Shown: positions 55,669-64,000 of the stretch, piece by piece
Numbering within the stretch: the first letter of the stretch is position 1
How the letters are laid out: each line of letters begins with the position of its first letter
Source: Rhizobium sp. NZLR1
GTDB taxonomy: Bacteria > Pseudomonadota > Alphaproteobacteria > Rhizobiales > Rhizobiaceae
Direction: 5' to 3'
NCBI RefSeq assembly: GCF_017357385.1
Contig: NZ_CP071632.1
Coordinates: forward strand, 3,863,501-3,927,500
Length of the DNA stretch: 64,000 nt
Translations under genes and position numbers: made by a program
The notes under the pieces: generated by a model
Told to the model about the DNA's origin: nothing
The model's input: only the letters and a program-made list of their open reading frames with translations
Database searches by the model: none

Positions 55669-55891
55669 GGACATCAGCTGGGCGGCGGGCAAATCGGCCG
55701 CCGCAGGGCTCGTCGTCCTCGATGACATATCATAGTATGTTGCAACCTGCTCTTGCTCCCCCTAACATGGCGCTGCTTCGATAGCCTGCTATCGGGTGTT
55801 CGAAACTTATTGAGGGCGGCTTGCGAGAGATGCGGATCTTTGCTTTCCTGACCGCTCGCGAACTCTGTTGTCTTTCGCCAGCGCATGAGAT
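55669..55891. promoter_or_regulatory. Control region of the HWE kinase
   Basis: No gene. A palindrome CGATAGC (55780-55786) / GCTATCG (55789-55795), two bases apart, lies about 100 bases upstream of the kinase start. It may be an operator for a dimeric regulator. Confidence 0.35.
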
Positions 55892-57556
55892 GTGGCGCAA
55901 CAGATGAAGATCGTCGCGCTGTTCTTTCCCAAAGCCTCGATCGGCACTTACCTCGTCGCCATGGCGGTGGCGATCGCCCTGCCGATCTTCGCCTTTGTGA
56001 CGCTGCTTCTGCTGCAGCTGGAAGACAACCAGCGTTCGACGCTGAGACGCGAGACGGCCCAGGATGCACTCGCCCTTTCGCGGATCATCGACCGTCAGCT
56101 TCAGGACATGGCGACGACGCTGCGGCTGCTTTCGAGCTCACCGGAGCTCGAAAACGGTAATCTTGCCGCCTTCCACGAGCGCACGGAAACCGCCCTCCGA
56201 GACAATACGCTGTTCGTCATCGCCGTCGACCGCACCGGCCAGCAACTCCTGAACACGCGCCGAGCCTTCGGCACGCCACTCGGCGAGGTAGCGAACATCA
56301 CCGCCCTCCAGTCGGTCATGACCTCCGGCCGAATCGAGGCTTCCGACGTCTTTCGCGGCCGCATCAGCGGCGACTGGGTGTATAACGTCACCTTGCCGCG
56401 GGCGAACGATCCCGTCGCAGCCCTCATCATCACCCAGGATGCCAAGGATCTGAGCAAGCTCGTGACAACCGAGGGCCTTGCTCCCGGCTGGTCGGCCGCT
56501 GTCATCGATCAAAGCGGCCACGTGGTCGCCGCCACCGGCCCGGCCAATCTCGAACCCGGCACGCCCTTCGATCCGCGCATCCTGCCGGCGTTCACCGCTC
56601 CACGCGGCGTCTTCCAGGACGAGGCGATCCTGCCACACATGCTGCTCGGTTATGCCAGGATTCCCGGCTGGTCGTGGAAAACGGTGATCTGGGGACCGAT
56701 CGCTCAGGCGTCGATCCTCAGCACCTGGCGTTTCCTCATCATCGGCGGCGTGGCCCTTCTGCTGGTCGCCGTGCTCGGCGCCTATGCCGTCGCACGGCAG
56801 GTGCGCACCACCATCCGCGATATTGCCGGAATGGCGAACCGCATGGGCGAAGGCCATATCGTCTCGCCGGTCGAAACCAGCGTCATCGAGGCGAACCAGG
56901 TAGCGATCGCCCTGTCGAACGCCTCCTTCGATCGCAGTCAAAACGAGGACCGGCTGCGCTTCGTTATGCACGAGCTTGTCCACCGCACCAAGAACCTTTT
57001 GACGCTAGCCCAGGCAATGATGCGCCAGCTCGCCAAACAAGCCGACAGCGTCGAGACCTTCCAGGCCGCCGTCGCCGACCGCCTCGAGGGGCTGGTGCGT
57101 TCGATCGAGCTCCTGACCAGCGAGCAATGGGGAGGCGTGTCGCTGCGGCGGGTGGTCGACATCCACCTGCAGGCCTTCCCGCAATCGCGCGAACAGATCG
57201 AAATCACAGGAAAAGATTTCATCCTGAAGCCGGATGCCGTTCAGAACCTTGGTCTTGCCCTGCATGAACTTGCCACCAATTCGGTGAAATACGGTGCGCT
57301 ATCCGTCCCGCAAGGCCGTGTCCGCTTCGAATGGCGCGATGTCGCGGAGGAAGACAAGCCGGATGCCCTGCTCCGCTTCAGTTGGGAGGAGCGCGGCGGC
57401 CCGCCGGTCGTAGAGCCATCGCGCTCTGGCTTCGGCACGACCGTTATCAAGGCCCATGCCGCCTCCGCCTTCCGCGGCACGGTGCAGGTCGATTTTCGGC
57501 CCGAAGGCCTGTTATGGGTGCTGACGGCACAGCGTGGCACGCTGGAGCGGGAATAA
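55892..57556 (+). CDS. Orphan HWE-family sensor histidine kinase
   Basis: 554 residues (GTG start at 55892; an ATG four codons on is an alternative). Membrane helices at about 19-42 and 281-301 enclose a dCache-like periplasmic sensor domain of about 235 residues. A HAMP-like helix follows, then the H box FVMHELVHRTKNLLTLAQ with His364 (HWE form: HRxKN), and an ATP-binding domain with LGLALHELATNSVKYGALS and the short G motif SGFGTTVIKAHA. Such kinases usually phosphorylate single-domain or EcfG-pathway (PhyR) regulators; no response regulator is adjacent. The ligand is unknown. Confidence 0.85.
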   Translation: MAQQMKIVALFFPKASIGTYLVAMAVAIALPIFAFVTLLLLQLEDNQRSTLRRETAQDALALSRIIDRQLQDMATTLRLLSSSPELENGNLAAFHERTETALRDNTLFVIAVDRTGQQLLNTRRAFGTPLGEVANITALQSVMTSGRIEASDVFRGRISGDWVYNVTLPRANDPVAALIITQDAKDLSKLVTTEGLAPGWSAAVIDQSGHVVAATGPANLEPGTPFDPRILPAFTAPRGVFQDEAILPHMLLGYARIPGWSWKTVIWGPIAQASILSTWRFLIIGGVALLLVAVLGAYAVARQVRTTIRDIAGMANRMGEGHIVSPVETSVIEANQVAIALSNASFDRSQNEDRLRFVMHELVHRTKNLLTLAQAMMRQLAKQADSVETFQAAVADRLEGLVRSIELLTSEQWGGVSLRRVVDIHLQAFPQSREQIEITGKDFILKPDAVQNLGLALHELATNSVKYGALSVPQGRVRFEWRDVAEEDKPDALLRFSWEERGGPPVVEPSRSGFGTTVIKAHAASAFRGTVQVDFRPEGLLWVLTAQRGTLERE

Positions 57557-57615
57557 GCTAGGAACATTCGCCACCTCTACCCGTTTCGAACAGGTCATTC
57601 CCAAGGAGAAAGACC

Positions 57616-58098
57616 ATGTTCAAACAAACGATGATCACAGCGGTGGCTCTGGCGGCCGCTGCCTGGGCAAGCCCGGCGGGCGCGGAAAATTATGTCGCGC
57701 TTGGCCGTTTGATCTGTGGATCGGATGGCGGTCAAGGTCTGATCGTCACCTCGCAGAAGAACCTCATCTGCACCTATACCCCGGCATCAGGCGGCGCCAA
57801 GGCGGTCTACGCAGGCAAGATCGAGAAATTCGGCATCGATCTCGGCCAGACCGGCAAGACCGTGATGATCTGGCAGGTACTGGCAAAGACCGGCACGGAT
57901 ATGCCGCAATTCGCGCTGGCCGGCGAATATTACGGGGTCGGCGCCGATGCGAGCATCGGAGCTGGCGGCGGCGCCAAGGTGATCGCCGGCGGCACCAACA
58001 AGGCTTTCATGCTGCAGCCACTGAATGTTCAGGCCCAGGAAGGACTGAACCTCGCCATCGGCGTCGAGAAGATAACGTTGGTGCCGGGTGAAACCTGA
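57616..58098 (+). CDS. DUF992 periplasmic protein
   Basis: 160 residues. Signal peptide of 23 residues (MFKQTMITAVALAAAAWASPAGA). The mature part has the DUF992 pattern: GRLICGSDGGQGLIVTSQKN, CTYTPASGG (two Cys that may be bonded), GKIEKFGIDLGQT, and the strongly conserved VMIWQVLAKTG. A family of unknown function, frequent in rhizobia and other alphaproteobacteria and sometimes multi-copy. Monocistronic: it converges with pntB (39 bases) and follows the kinase by 59 bases. Confidence 0.82.
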   Translation: MFKQTMITAVALAAAAWASPAGAENYVALGRLICGSDGGQGLIVTSQKNLICTYTPASGGAKAVYAGKIEKFGIDLGQTGKTVMIWQVLAKTGTDMPQFALAGEYYGVGADASIGAGGGAKVIAGGTNKAFMLQPLNVQAQEGLNLAIGVEKITLVPGET

Positions 58099-58137
58099 GC
58101 GAAGCGGCCGCGTTCGAGCTGAGCGGCTGTATCTGCG

Positions 58138-59535
58138 TCATCCATGCGCGATCGCCTTGTTGATATCCTCGGTCATCTTCTTCGCGTCACCGAGCAGCAT
58201 CATCGTCCCGTCCTTGTAGAACAGCGTATTGTCGATGCCGGCATAGCCTGAACCGAGCGAGCGCTTGACGAACAGGCAGGTCTTTGCCCGGTCGACGTCG
58301 AGGATCGGCATGCCGTAGATCGGCGAGGTCTTGTCGTCGCGCGCCGCCGGATTGGTGACGTCGTTGGCGCCGATGACGTAGGCGACGTCAGCCTGGGCGA
58401 ATTCCGAGTTGATGTCCTCGAGCTCGAAGACTTCATCATAGGGAACATTCGCTTCGGCAAGCAGCACGTTCATATGACCGGGCATGCGGCCCGCGACCGG
58501 GTGGATCGCATATTTCACCTCGACGCCGTTCTTCTTGAGATTGTCGGCGAGTTCTCGTAGCGCATGCTGGGCCTGGGCGACCGCCATGCCATAGCCCGGC
58601 ACGATGATGACCTTCGATGCATTCGCCATCAGATAGGCGGCATCCTCGGCCGAGCCGAGCTTGACCGTCTTGTCCGATGTGTCGGGCCCGCCCGATGCCA
58701 TCTCACCGCCGAAACCGCCGAGGATGACCGAGACGAAGGAGCGGTTCATGCCCTTGCACATGATGTAGGAGAGGATCGCCCCGGAGGAACCGACGAGCGC
58801 GCCGGTGATGATCAGCGCCAGATTGCCCAGCGTGAAGCCGATGCCAGCCGCAGCCCACCCCGAATAGGAATTGAGCATCGAAACGACGACGGGCATATCG
58901 GCGCCGCCGATCGGCACGATCAGCAGAACGCCGAGCGCCAGCGACAGCGCCACCACGGCCCAGAAGTCGAAATGGCTCTCGGTGGCGGCAAGCCCGATGA
59001 TGAAGAGCACGATCAGCACGAGCAGGCTCGCATTGATCACATGCCGGTAGGGCAACAGGATCGGCTTGCCGGACATGCGTCCGTCGAGCTTCAGGAAGGC
59101 GATGATCGAACCGGTGAAGGTCAGCGCCCCGATCGCCACGCCGAGCGCCATTTCGACCCGCGCTTCGGTGTGGATGTAGCCGATCTCGCCGATACCGAAG
59201 GAGGCAGGGGTATAGAGCGCCGAAGCCGCGACCAGCACGGCGGCCAGACCGACCAGCGAATGGAAGCCGGCGACGAGCTGCGGCATCGAGGTCATGGCGA
59301 TGGTGCGGGCGATATAGGCGCCGACGCTGCCGCCGATGGCAAGTCCAAGGACGATCAGCACGAAGCCGCCGAAATTCGGCGTGGCCAGCACCAGCGTCGT
59401 CAGGATGGCGATCGCCATGCCGATCATGCCGTAGAGATTGCCCTTACGGCTGGTGGCCGGATGCGACAAGCCGCGCAACGCCAGGATGAAGAGAACGCCG
59501 GAGACGAGATAGAGGAAAGCTGCGATATTGGTCAT
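58138..59535 (-). CDS. pntB: NAD(P) transhydrogenase beta subunit
   Basis: 465 residues. Membrane part (about 1-270) with eight or nine helices, then the NADP(H)-binding domain III (about 290-465): VIIVPGYGMAVAQAQHALRE is its first Rossmann-like strand and helix, and GANDVTNPAARD, GMPILDVDRAKTCLFVKRS lie in the same domain. Together with PntAA/PntAB it couples hydride transfer from NADH to NADP+ to proton entry across the inner membrane. Last gene of pntAA-pntAB-pntB, 7 bases after pntAB. Confidence 0.95.
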   Translation of the reverse strand: MTNIAAFLYLVSGVLFILALRGLSHPATSRKGNLYGMIGMAIAILTTLVLATPNFGGFVLIVLGLAIGGSVGAYIARTIAMTSMPQLVAGFHSLVGLAAVLVAASALYTPASFGIGEIGYIHTEARVEMALGVAIGALTFTGSIIAFLKLDGRMSGKPILLPYRHVINASLLVLIVLFIIGLAATESHFDFWAVVALSLALGVLLIVPIGGADMPVVVSMLNSYSGWAAAGIGFTLGNLALIITGALVGSSGAILSYIMCKGMNRSFVSVILGGFGGEMASGGPDTSDKTVKLGSAEDAAYLMANASKVIIVPGYGMAVAQAQHALRELADNLKKNGVEVKYAIHPVAGRMPGHMNVLLAEANVPYDEVFELEDINSEFAQADVAYVIGANDVTNPAARDDKTSPIYGMPILDVDRAKTCLFVKRSLGSGYAGIDNTLFYKDGTMMLLGDAKKMTEDINKAIAHG

Positions 59536-59542
59536 CAGATCC

Positions 59543-59941
59543 TCACCGGTCCTTCTTGCGGTACATCGAGAGCATCCGCTGCGTCACGAGGAAGCCGCCG
59601 AAGATGTTTACCGAGACGAGCACGAGGGCGACGAAGCCGAAGCCGGTCGCAAGTCCGCTTGTGGAGATGCCGACCGCCAGAAGCGCGCCGACGACGATGA
59701 CGGAGGAGATCGCATTGGTGACGGCCATCAGCGGCGTATGCAGCGCCGGCGTCACCGACCACACAACGTAGTAACCGACAAAGATCGACAAGACGAAGAT
59801 CGCCAGCTGAAAGACGAACGGATCGATTGCCCCGCCGGTCGCAGCACTTGCCGCTTCCGGTGCGTGGGCGGCTGCCGTGACGACGGCAGTCACCGCCTGG
59901 TCGAGCTGCTCCAGCGCTCTGTCCATTGCTTCACTGGCCAT
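59543..59941 (-). CDS. pntAB: NAD(P) transhydrogenase alpha-2 membrane subunit
   Basis: 132 residues carrying three to four helices: QLAIFVLSIFVGYYVVWSVTPALHTPLMAVTNAISS is the transhydrogenase dII motif (conserved THTPLM-like stretch), and SVNIFGGFLVTQRMLSMY the last one. In rhizobia the alpha subunit is split, this being the membrane half. The N terminus has an alanine-rich soluble stretch (about 1-40). It overlaps pntAA by one base (59941) and so is probably coupled. Confidence 0.93.
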   Translation of the reverse strand: MASEAMDRALEQLDQAVTAVVTAAAHAPEAASAATGGAIDPFVFQLAIFVLSIFVGYYVVWSVTPALHTPLMAVTNAISSVIVVGALLAVGISTSGLATGFGFVALVLVSVNIFGGFLVTQRMLSMYRKKDR

Positions 59942-61089
59942 CAGAGATCTCCCTTCTTCGCGCCGCCGAAGGCGGGATGAACCACGTCGCCGGCATAGGT
60001 CAGCATCGTCGCCTTGACGAGTTCATCGTCGAGGTTGACGACGACGCTCCTGCTTTCCTTGTTGACCATGGTCTCGAGGAAGGTCGCGAGGTTCTTGGCG
60101 TAGAGCGCCGAGGCGCTGGCCGCAACGCGGCCCGGCATGTTGGCGAAACCGATCACCCTGACGCCGTCGACATCGGCAATCTCGCCGGCAACGACGCCCT
60201 CGATATTGCCGCCGCGCTCGACTGCGAGGTCGACGGCGATCGCGCCCGGTTTCATTGCTGCGAGCATGGCGCGCGAAACCAGCCGCGGCGCCGCGCGACC
60301 CGGGATCAACGCGGTAGTAATGACGATATCCTGCTTGGCGATATGTTCGGCCACGAGTGCGGCCTGCTTCGCCTGATAGTCGGCGGACATTTCCTTGGCA
60401 TAGCCGCCGGCCGTCTCCGCCGCCTTGAACTCCTCGTCCTCGACAGCGATGAACTTGGCGCCGAGCGAGGCAACCTGCTCCTTGGCGGCCGGGCGGACGT
60501 CGGTGGCCGAGACCGCCGCGCCGAGGCGCCGCGCCGTCGCAATCGCCTGAAGACCCGCAACGCCGGCGCCCATGACGAAGACCTTGGCGGCCGGCACGGT
60601 GCCGGCAGCCGTCATCATCATCGGCATGGCGCGGTCATAGACCGCCGCCGCCTCGATGACCGCCTGGTAGCCGGCGAGATTGGCCTGGGATGAAAGCACG
60701 TCCATGGACTGGGCGCGGGTAATGCGCGGCATCAGCTCCATCGCGAAGGCCGAAAGTCCGGCACTTGCCAGAGCTGCGATGGCTTCGTCATTGCCATAGG
60801 GATCCATGATGGCGATGACCACGGCGCCACTTTTATAGCCTGCGATTTCGTGTTCGCTCGGGCGGCGCACCTTCAGCACGACGTCGGCCGAGGCAGCATC
60901 GGCAAAACTGCCGATCCTGGCGCCAGCTGCCTCGAACTCTCCGTCCGGAATGCGCGAAGCCGCACCGGCACCGGCTTCGACGACAACGTCAAAGCCGAAA
61001 CTCTTCATTTTTTTCACGGTCTCGGCGGAGGCCGCGACACGCGTCTCCTCGCCCACAATTTCCCTTGCAACGAAAACGATATTGCCCAA
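59941..61089 (-). CDS. pntAA: NAD(P) transhydrogenase alpha-1 soluble subunit
   Basis: 382 residues. The start is a TTG at 61089 with GGAGGAGGGGG directly upstream, giving MGNIVFVAREIVGEETRVAAS as expected of the family; an upstream start would add 18 unrelated residues. It is related to alanine dehydrogenase: domain I contains the NAD site VFVMGAGVAGLQAIATARRLGA and KPGAIAVDLAVERGGN. It binds NADH and passes hydride to PntB domain III. First gene of the operon. Non-ATG start may limit translation. Confidence 0.93.
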   Translation of the reverse strand: MGNIVFVAREIVGEETRVAASAETVKKMKSFGFDVVVEAGAGAASRIPDGEFEAAGARIGSFADAASADVVLKVRRPSEHEIAGYKSGAVVIAIMDPYGNDEAIAALASAGLSAFAMELMPRITRAQSMDVLSSQANLAGYQAVIEAAAVYDRAMPMMMTAAGTVPAAKVFVMGAGVAGLQAIATARRLGAAVSATDVRPAAKEQVASLGAKFIAVEDEEFKAAETAGGYAKEMSADYQAKQAALVAEHIAKQDIVITTALIPGRAAPRLVSRAMLAAMKPGAIAVDLAVERGGNIEGVVAGEIADVDGVRVIGFANMPGRVAASASALYAKNLATFLETMVNKESRSVVVNLDDELVKATMLTYAGDVVHPAFGGAKKGDL

Positions 61090-61152
61090 CTGCCCCCTCC
61101 TCCGGGTCAGCCGGACCGCCGCAGGCTTTCCTGCGCGGGCCAAGCACCTAAA

Positions 61153-61256
61153 GCATGTCGTCGTGCAAAACTATACGGCGCTTTGCGATAACGACATGCG
61201 CAAAAATAACGACCTGAAGCGCGTGGAGCGGATCTGAAAGATCGCGACGCGCTTTA
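61153..61256. repeat. Two-palindrome interspersed repeat, copy A
   Basis: GCATGTCG (61153-61160) ... CGACATGC (61192-61199) forms the first palindrome; AAGCGCGT ... ACGCGCTTTA (ending 61256) the second. Total about 104 bases. The same layout recurs in copy B 390 bases to the right. Confidence 0.75.
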
Positions 61257-61297
61257 GTCACAAAGTTTCGGAGAAGCCCCTCCTCCCCTTGCTGCGA

Positions 61298-61522
61298 TCA
61301 GCGGAACAGGAAGATGCCAATGGCGAGAAGAATGATGAAGACGAAGAGGCCGCCAAGGAGGCCGGCGCCGCCGAAGAAACCGGCGGTCATCGCAAGCAGG
61401 AGGCAGATGAGAAGCATCGAGCCGTATTTCGCGGCAGCAATGAACATGTCGTAGGTGTTTTCATGTTCCTTGTAATCCATCGGCGCGCCGGTCTCGACCG
61501 GTCCGGTATGATGTTCGGCCAT
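61298..61522 (-). CDS. aa3-type cytochrome c oxidase subunit IV peptide
   Basis: 74 residues. EHENTYDMFIAAAKYGSMLLICLLLAM is the COX4_pro_2 pattern, with a second hydrophobic region GLLGGLFVFIILLAIGIFLF giving two membrane helices. This small subunit of the alphaproteobacterial aa3 oxidase sits in the inner membrane. The catalytic oxidase genes are not in the window. The ATG at 61522 follows GGAGAC. It is flanked by two copies of the repeat. Confidence 0.88.
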   Translation of the reverse strand: MAEHHTGPVETGAPMDYKEHENTYDMFIAAAKYGSMLLICLLLAMTAGFFGGAGLLGGLFVFIILLAIGIFLFR

Positions 61523-61861
61523 AAATATCGTCTCCCTGAAATGCCTCTGCGCTGCCTGATTCCCCCGCCCCGCGAGGGAAGTCCCTGCCTGCAGGAATTA
61601 CACAATGACAGGCGAAAGCGCAATGCATGAGAATGCCGCAGCTAATGCATGTCGCCGGGAAGTGTGCAGCGGTTCCGGGACAACGACATGCATAAAACAA
61701 AGGCTTAAAGCGCGTCGCATGAATCAAATTTGATACGACGCGCTTTAGGCTTCAAAACCAGCTATTTCCAGGCGGCAAAAGCATGAGGGGCGACGACTGC
61801 GGATATTGTTGCCGCCCTCATTGTTCTCACTCAGATGCTAGCCCGGTGAGAGAAGAAGAAA
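61523..61861. other. Intergenic region with repeat copy B
   Basis: No gene. Its centre is repeat copy B (61647-61747); the remainder is upstream sequence of the oxidase peptide and the downstream side of the FeeM-like gene. No promoter was identified for certain. Confidence 0.5.
61647..61747. repeat. Two-palindrome interspersed repeat, copy B
   Basis: GCATGTCG (61647-61654) ... CGACATGC (61684-61691), then AAAGCGCGTCG ... CGACGCGCTTTA (ending 61747). Outer arms are identical to copy A; loops differ, so the family is held by its arms. Confidence 0.75.
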
Positions 61862-62614
61862 TCAGAGCGGCAGGTCGGTGCCGAGTTCGCCTTGCGGCAC
61901 GAAGCGCGCCGTCGGAATGATGGTGAGCGGCGGCAATGTGTCGTTGGGATTGCGCGAAAACATCATGCGTTGCTCGCTGGCGCTGGAGATGAAGAAGGGG
62001 TAGCGCGTCAACAGCTTGCGCCCGACCTCGATCACATTCGTCGCCATCAACGTCACGTCAACCCCGTAACTCTCCGCCAGTCGGCCCGGCACAATGGTAT
62101 CGGCATAGAAAACCCGCTTATAGAAGGCGGCATGTGGGGGCCGGACGGACTGAAGAACGCGGTCCGCCCTGAAATACGCTGCCGCAACGATGGTCGGCCG
62201 CAGCGTCAGATAGGGAACCCAGGGCAGATCGGCGGTGAGCTCGGGATCGGCCGCGAAACGCGCGGGGTCGATCAAGGTCAGCCCGGCGTCCAAAAGCTCA
62301 TCCATCGCCTCGGGAAAGGCCTCTCCGGACCGACTGATACGGTGCTCGGGTGTCACATAATGAACCCGGATGGTGCTGACCAATTCCCCATAATAATACA
62401 GGCCGAAGATATAGGCATGGCTGTCGAAATCGACATCATCCAATAGGCCTCCCGGGGCAAGCGACAGCGCGTCGTGGGCCTTGTAGGCCTTGTAGCGCAG
62501 GCGTTCCACCTGCTCCATGTCTTCGCTGCTTTCGACGCGGCGATACTCGACATGATCCAAAACTTCCAAAATTTTCGCGCTGAAATCGCTACGCTTGAAC
62601 AGTGTCTCTGACAT
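61862..62614 (-). CDS. FeeM-like N-acyl amino acid synthase (GNAT fold)
   Basis: 250 residues. An N-terminal region (DHVEYRRVESSEDMEQVERLRYKAYKAHD) with the conserved Arg/Tyr is the N-acyl amino acid synthase / autoinducer-synthase-like start, followed by GLYYYGELVSTIRVH, the GNAT central strand, and PYLTLRPTIVAAAYFRADRV, its acyl-carrier-binding side. The C-terminal part VNVIEVGRKLLTRYPFF-like sequence closes the fold. FeeM proteins join long-chain acyl-ACP to an amino acid such as tyrosine. No acyl-carrier or fee cluster is nearby, so product and purpose are unknown. Start ATG at 62614. Confidence 0.75.
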   Translation of the reverse strand: MSETLFKRSDFSAKILEVLDHVEYRRVESSEDMEQVERLRYKAYKAHDALSLAPGGLLDDVDFDSHAYIFGLYYYGELVSTIRVHYVTPEHRISRSGEAFPEAMDELLDAGLTLIDPARFAADPELTADLPWVPYLTLRPTIVAAAYFRADRVLQSVRPPHAAFYKRVFYADTIVPGRLAESYGVDVTLMATNVIEVGRKLLTRYPFFISSASEQRMMFSRNPNDTLPPLTIIPTARFVPQGELGTDLPL

Positions 62615-62757
62615 TTTCTCGATCCGCTCGTTAACGGATCATTAATCATATGCCGGCGAGATTTAGGCAAGAAAATCCGATAATTCGGGCCGTTTATAAA
62701 GTATTAAGGTTAACGGCGCGGAGGATTGTCAGCGGAAAAGCGGCCGTAGCAGAGCGC

Positions 62758-64000
62758 TCAGGCGACCTTGTTGCGCCGACGCTGAACGGGGCGGCGGCCG
62801 ATGCCCTGCTGCAATAGCGGGATATTCTGGGAAGGCACCGGCTGAGAGAAAACATAGCCTTGCACCAGATCAGTGCTGCGGTGCTTGTTGAGCAGAGCGA
62901 GCTGCTCTTCGGTCTCGACCCCCTCGATGACGATCTTCAGCCCCAGTTCGCGGGCGAGATGGACCGTACCGCGCAGGAGCTTGTGGCGGCGGTTATCCTC
63001 GACGATGTTGCGGACGAAGGAGCGGTCGATCTTGACGATATCAAGCGGCAGCGTGTCGAGATAGCTGAGGCTGGAGAAGCCAGTCCCGAAATCATCGATC
63101 GCGATGGTGATGCCGCGGGCCCTGAGCTCCGCCAGAATGGCGCGCACCGCCGCCGGCTCGTCGATCAGGCAGCTTTCGGTGACCTCGAGATGCAGCCGCG
63201 CCGAATCGAGGCCGGAATGGGCAAGCGCATCGGCGACGACCTGGAGAATGTCGGCATCCCTGAGGTCCCGCGCCGAAAGGTTGACCGAGACGGCAATATG
63301 GTCCGGCCAGTTCATGCATTCGCTGCATGCCTTGAACAGGACGAAGCGGGTGATGTCCGAGATGATGCCCATATCCTCGGCGAGCCGGATGAAGACATCG
63401 GGCGGGATCAAGCCCTTCTCCGGATGCACCCAGCGCGCCAACGCCTCGGCGCATTCGATCCGCGAACCATCGGCCCGGAACATCGGCTGGAAGACGAGAT
63501 GCAGCGCCTGCGCCGAAACCGCATCGCGCAGATCCGCCTTCAGCTTCTGCTGCTCGATATAGCGGCCATCCATCTCCCGCTCGAAGCCTGATATGCCGCC
63601 CTTGAAGCGCGACTTGCTTTCGAACAGGGCAAGATCCGCCTTGACGCTCCATTCGTCCATCGCGAACGCGGTACTTTCGAGGATCGCGTAGCCGGCGCTG
63701 AGCGAGACGAGGAAGGTCAGCTCATCGACCTCGTAATGACCCTGGATCGCGGCGTGCACGCGGCGGATCTCGACGTCGAGCAAGGCCGGGTCCTTCGCGT
63801 GCGGGAAGAACAGGATGAACTGGTCGCCCATCAGCCGGCCGAGAATGGCGTTGCCGGAGGCCTGCTTGACGCGTGCGGCGATAGCGCAGAGCAGATGATC
63901 GCCGGTGATATGGCCGCGCATGTCGTTGACATGTTTGAATTCGTCGATATCGAGAACCATGAAGCCGAGCGGCCCGGACTTCCTTTGATGTTTGGCGAGA
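62758..64000 (-). CDS. GGDEF-EAL protein, C-terminal part (cut at window edge)
   Basis: At least 414 residues are in view; the 5' end lies beyond 64000. The first domain is GGDEF-like: FMVLDIDEFKHVNDMRGHITGD, but the active loop reads LMGDQF instead of GGDEF, so it is probably inactive as a cyclase. The EAL domain (from about residue 160) is complete: AEALARWVHP (EAL), VSVNLSARDL, LEVTESCL, AIDDFGTGFSSL, IDRSFV and GVETEEQL carry all metal-binding residues, so a cyclic-di-GMP phosphodiesterase is expected. It follows the FeeM-like gene on the same strand after 143 bases. Confidence 0.9.
   Translation of the reverse strand, partial: LAKHQRKSGPLGFMVLDIDEFKHVNDMRGHITGDHLLCAIAARVKQASGNAILGRLMGDQFILFFPHAKDPALLDVEIRRVHAAIQGHYEVDELTFLVSLSAGYAILESTAFAMDEWSVKADLALFESKSRFKGGISGFEREMDGRYIEQQKLKADLRDAVSAQALHLVFQPMFRADGSRIECAEALARWVHPEKGLIPPDVFIRLAEDMGIISDITRFVLFKACSECMNWPDHIAVSVNLSARDLRDADILQVVADALAHSGLDSARLHLEVTESCLIDEPAAVRAILAELRARGITIAIDDFGTGFSSLSYLDTLPLDIVKIDRSFVRNIVEDNRRHKLLRGTVHLARELGLKIVIEGVETEEQLALLNKHRSTDLVQGYVFSQPVPSQNIPLLQQGIGRRPVQRRRNKVA

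Overview
The window looks like a chromosomal segment of a fast-growing Rhizobium (R. etli / R. leguminosarum group). This is inferred from high GC with alphaproteobacterial codon use, a RopA-type porin, a CpdR receiver protein, the heterotetrameric sarcosine oxidase operon, proton-translocating transhydrogenase with split alpha subunits, the aa3 oxidase subunit IV peptide, DUF1127 and DUF992 proteins, an MmgR/suhB-family sRNA, a ROSE RNA thermometer, and palindromic interspersed repeats of the rhizobial type. There is one tRNA (Val-GAC), no rRNA, and no transposase, phage gene or CRISPR array. It is ordinary core/housekeeping chromosome with some poorly understood cassettes.

Layout. 1-5 kb: 5' end of gltB (minus), a threonine aldolase, a LysR regulator divergent from a bile-acid/sodium symporter-family protein, and a small heat-shock gene whose leader folds as a ROSE thermometer behind a sigma-32-like promoter. 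5-9 kb: an sRNA-like double hairpin, a lysophospholipase-like hydrolase, hisN, the MmgR-like sRNA, hutG, cpdR and tRNA-Val. 9-15 kb: RopA porin, small secreted and hypothetical proteins, and a TerC-family membrane protein behind a leader that looks like a terminator-type riboswitch. 15-25 kb: a tripartite tricarboxylate transporter (tctCBA), a solitary iron-type binding protein, an unusual ornithine-carbamoyltransferase-like protein, an adenylate cyclase with TolB-like and TPR regions, and the TctD/TctE two-component system that probably controls the transporter.

25-32 kb: a three-gene cassette (DUF2126 transglutaminase; circularly permuted ATP-grasp fused to alpha-E; a second transglutaminase) followed by a TadG-like von Willebrand protein. 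The cassette has intact catalytic residues and no settled substrate, and is the best candidate here for an undescribed system. 33-44 kb: a complete, tightly packed glycogen operon glgP-glgB-glgC-glgA-pgm-glgX covering synthesis, branching, phosphorolysis and debranching. 44-51 kb: a MaoC hydratase, a VOC protein, and soxBDAG, which demethylates sarcosine to glycine with tetrahydrofolate.

51-64 kb: a secreted FecR-domain protein facing a CHASE2 adenylate cyclase, rpsU, a TPR lipoprotein, an orphan HWE-family kinase, a DUF992 protein, pntAA-pntAB-pntB, the aa3 oxidase subunit IV peptide between two copies of a palindromic repeat, a FeeM-like N-acyl amino acid synthase, and a GGDEF-EAL protein cut by the window edge. 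Nothing was searched against databases: family names come from recognised motifs, and functions of hypothetical genes are left open.
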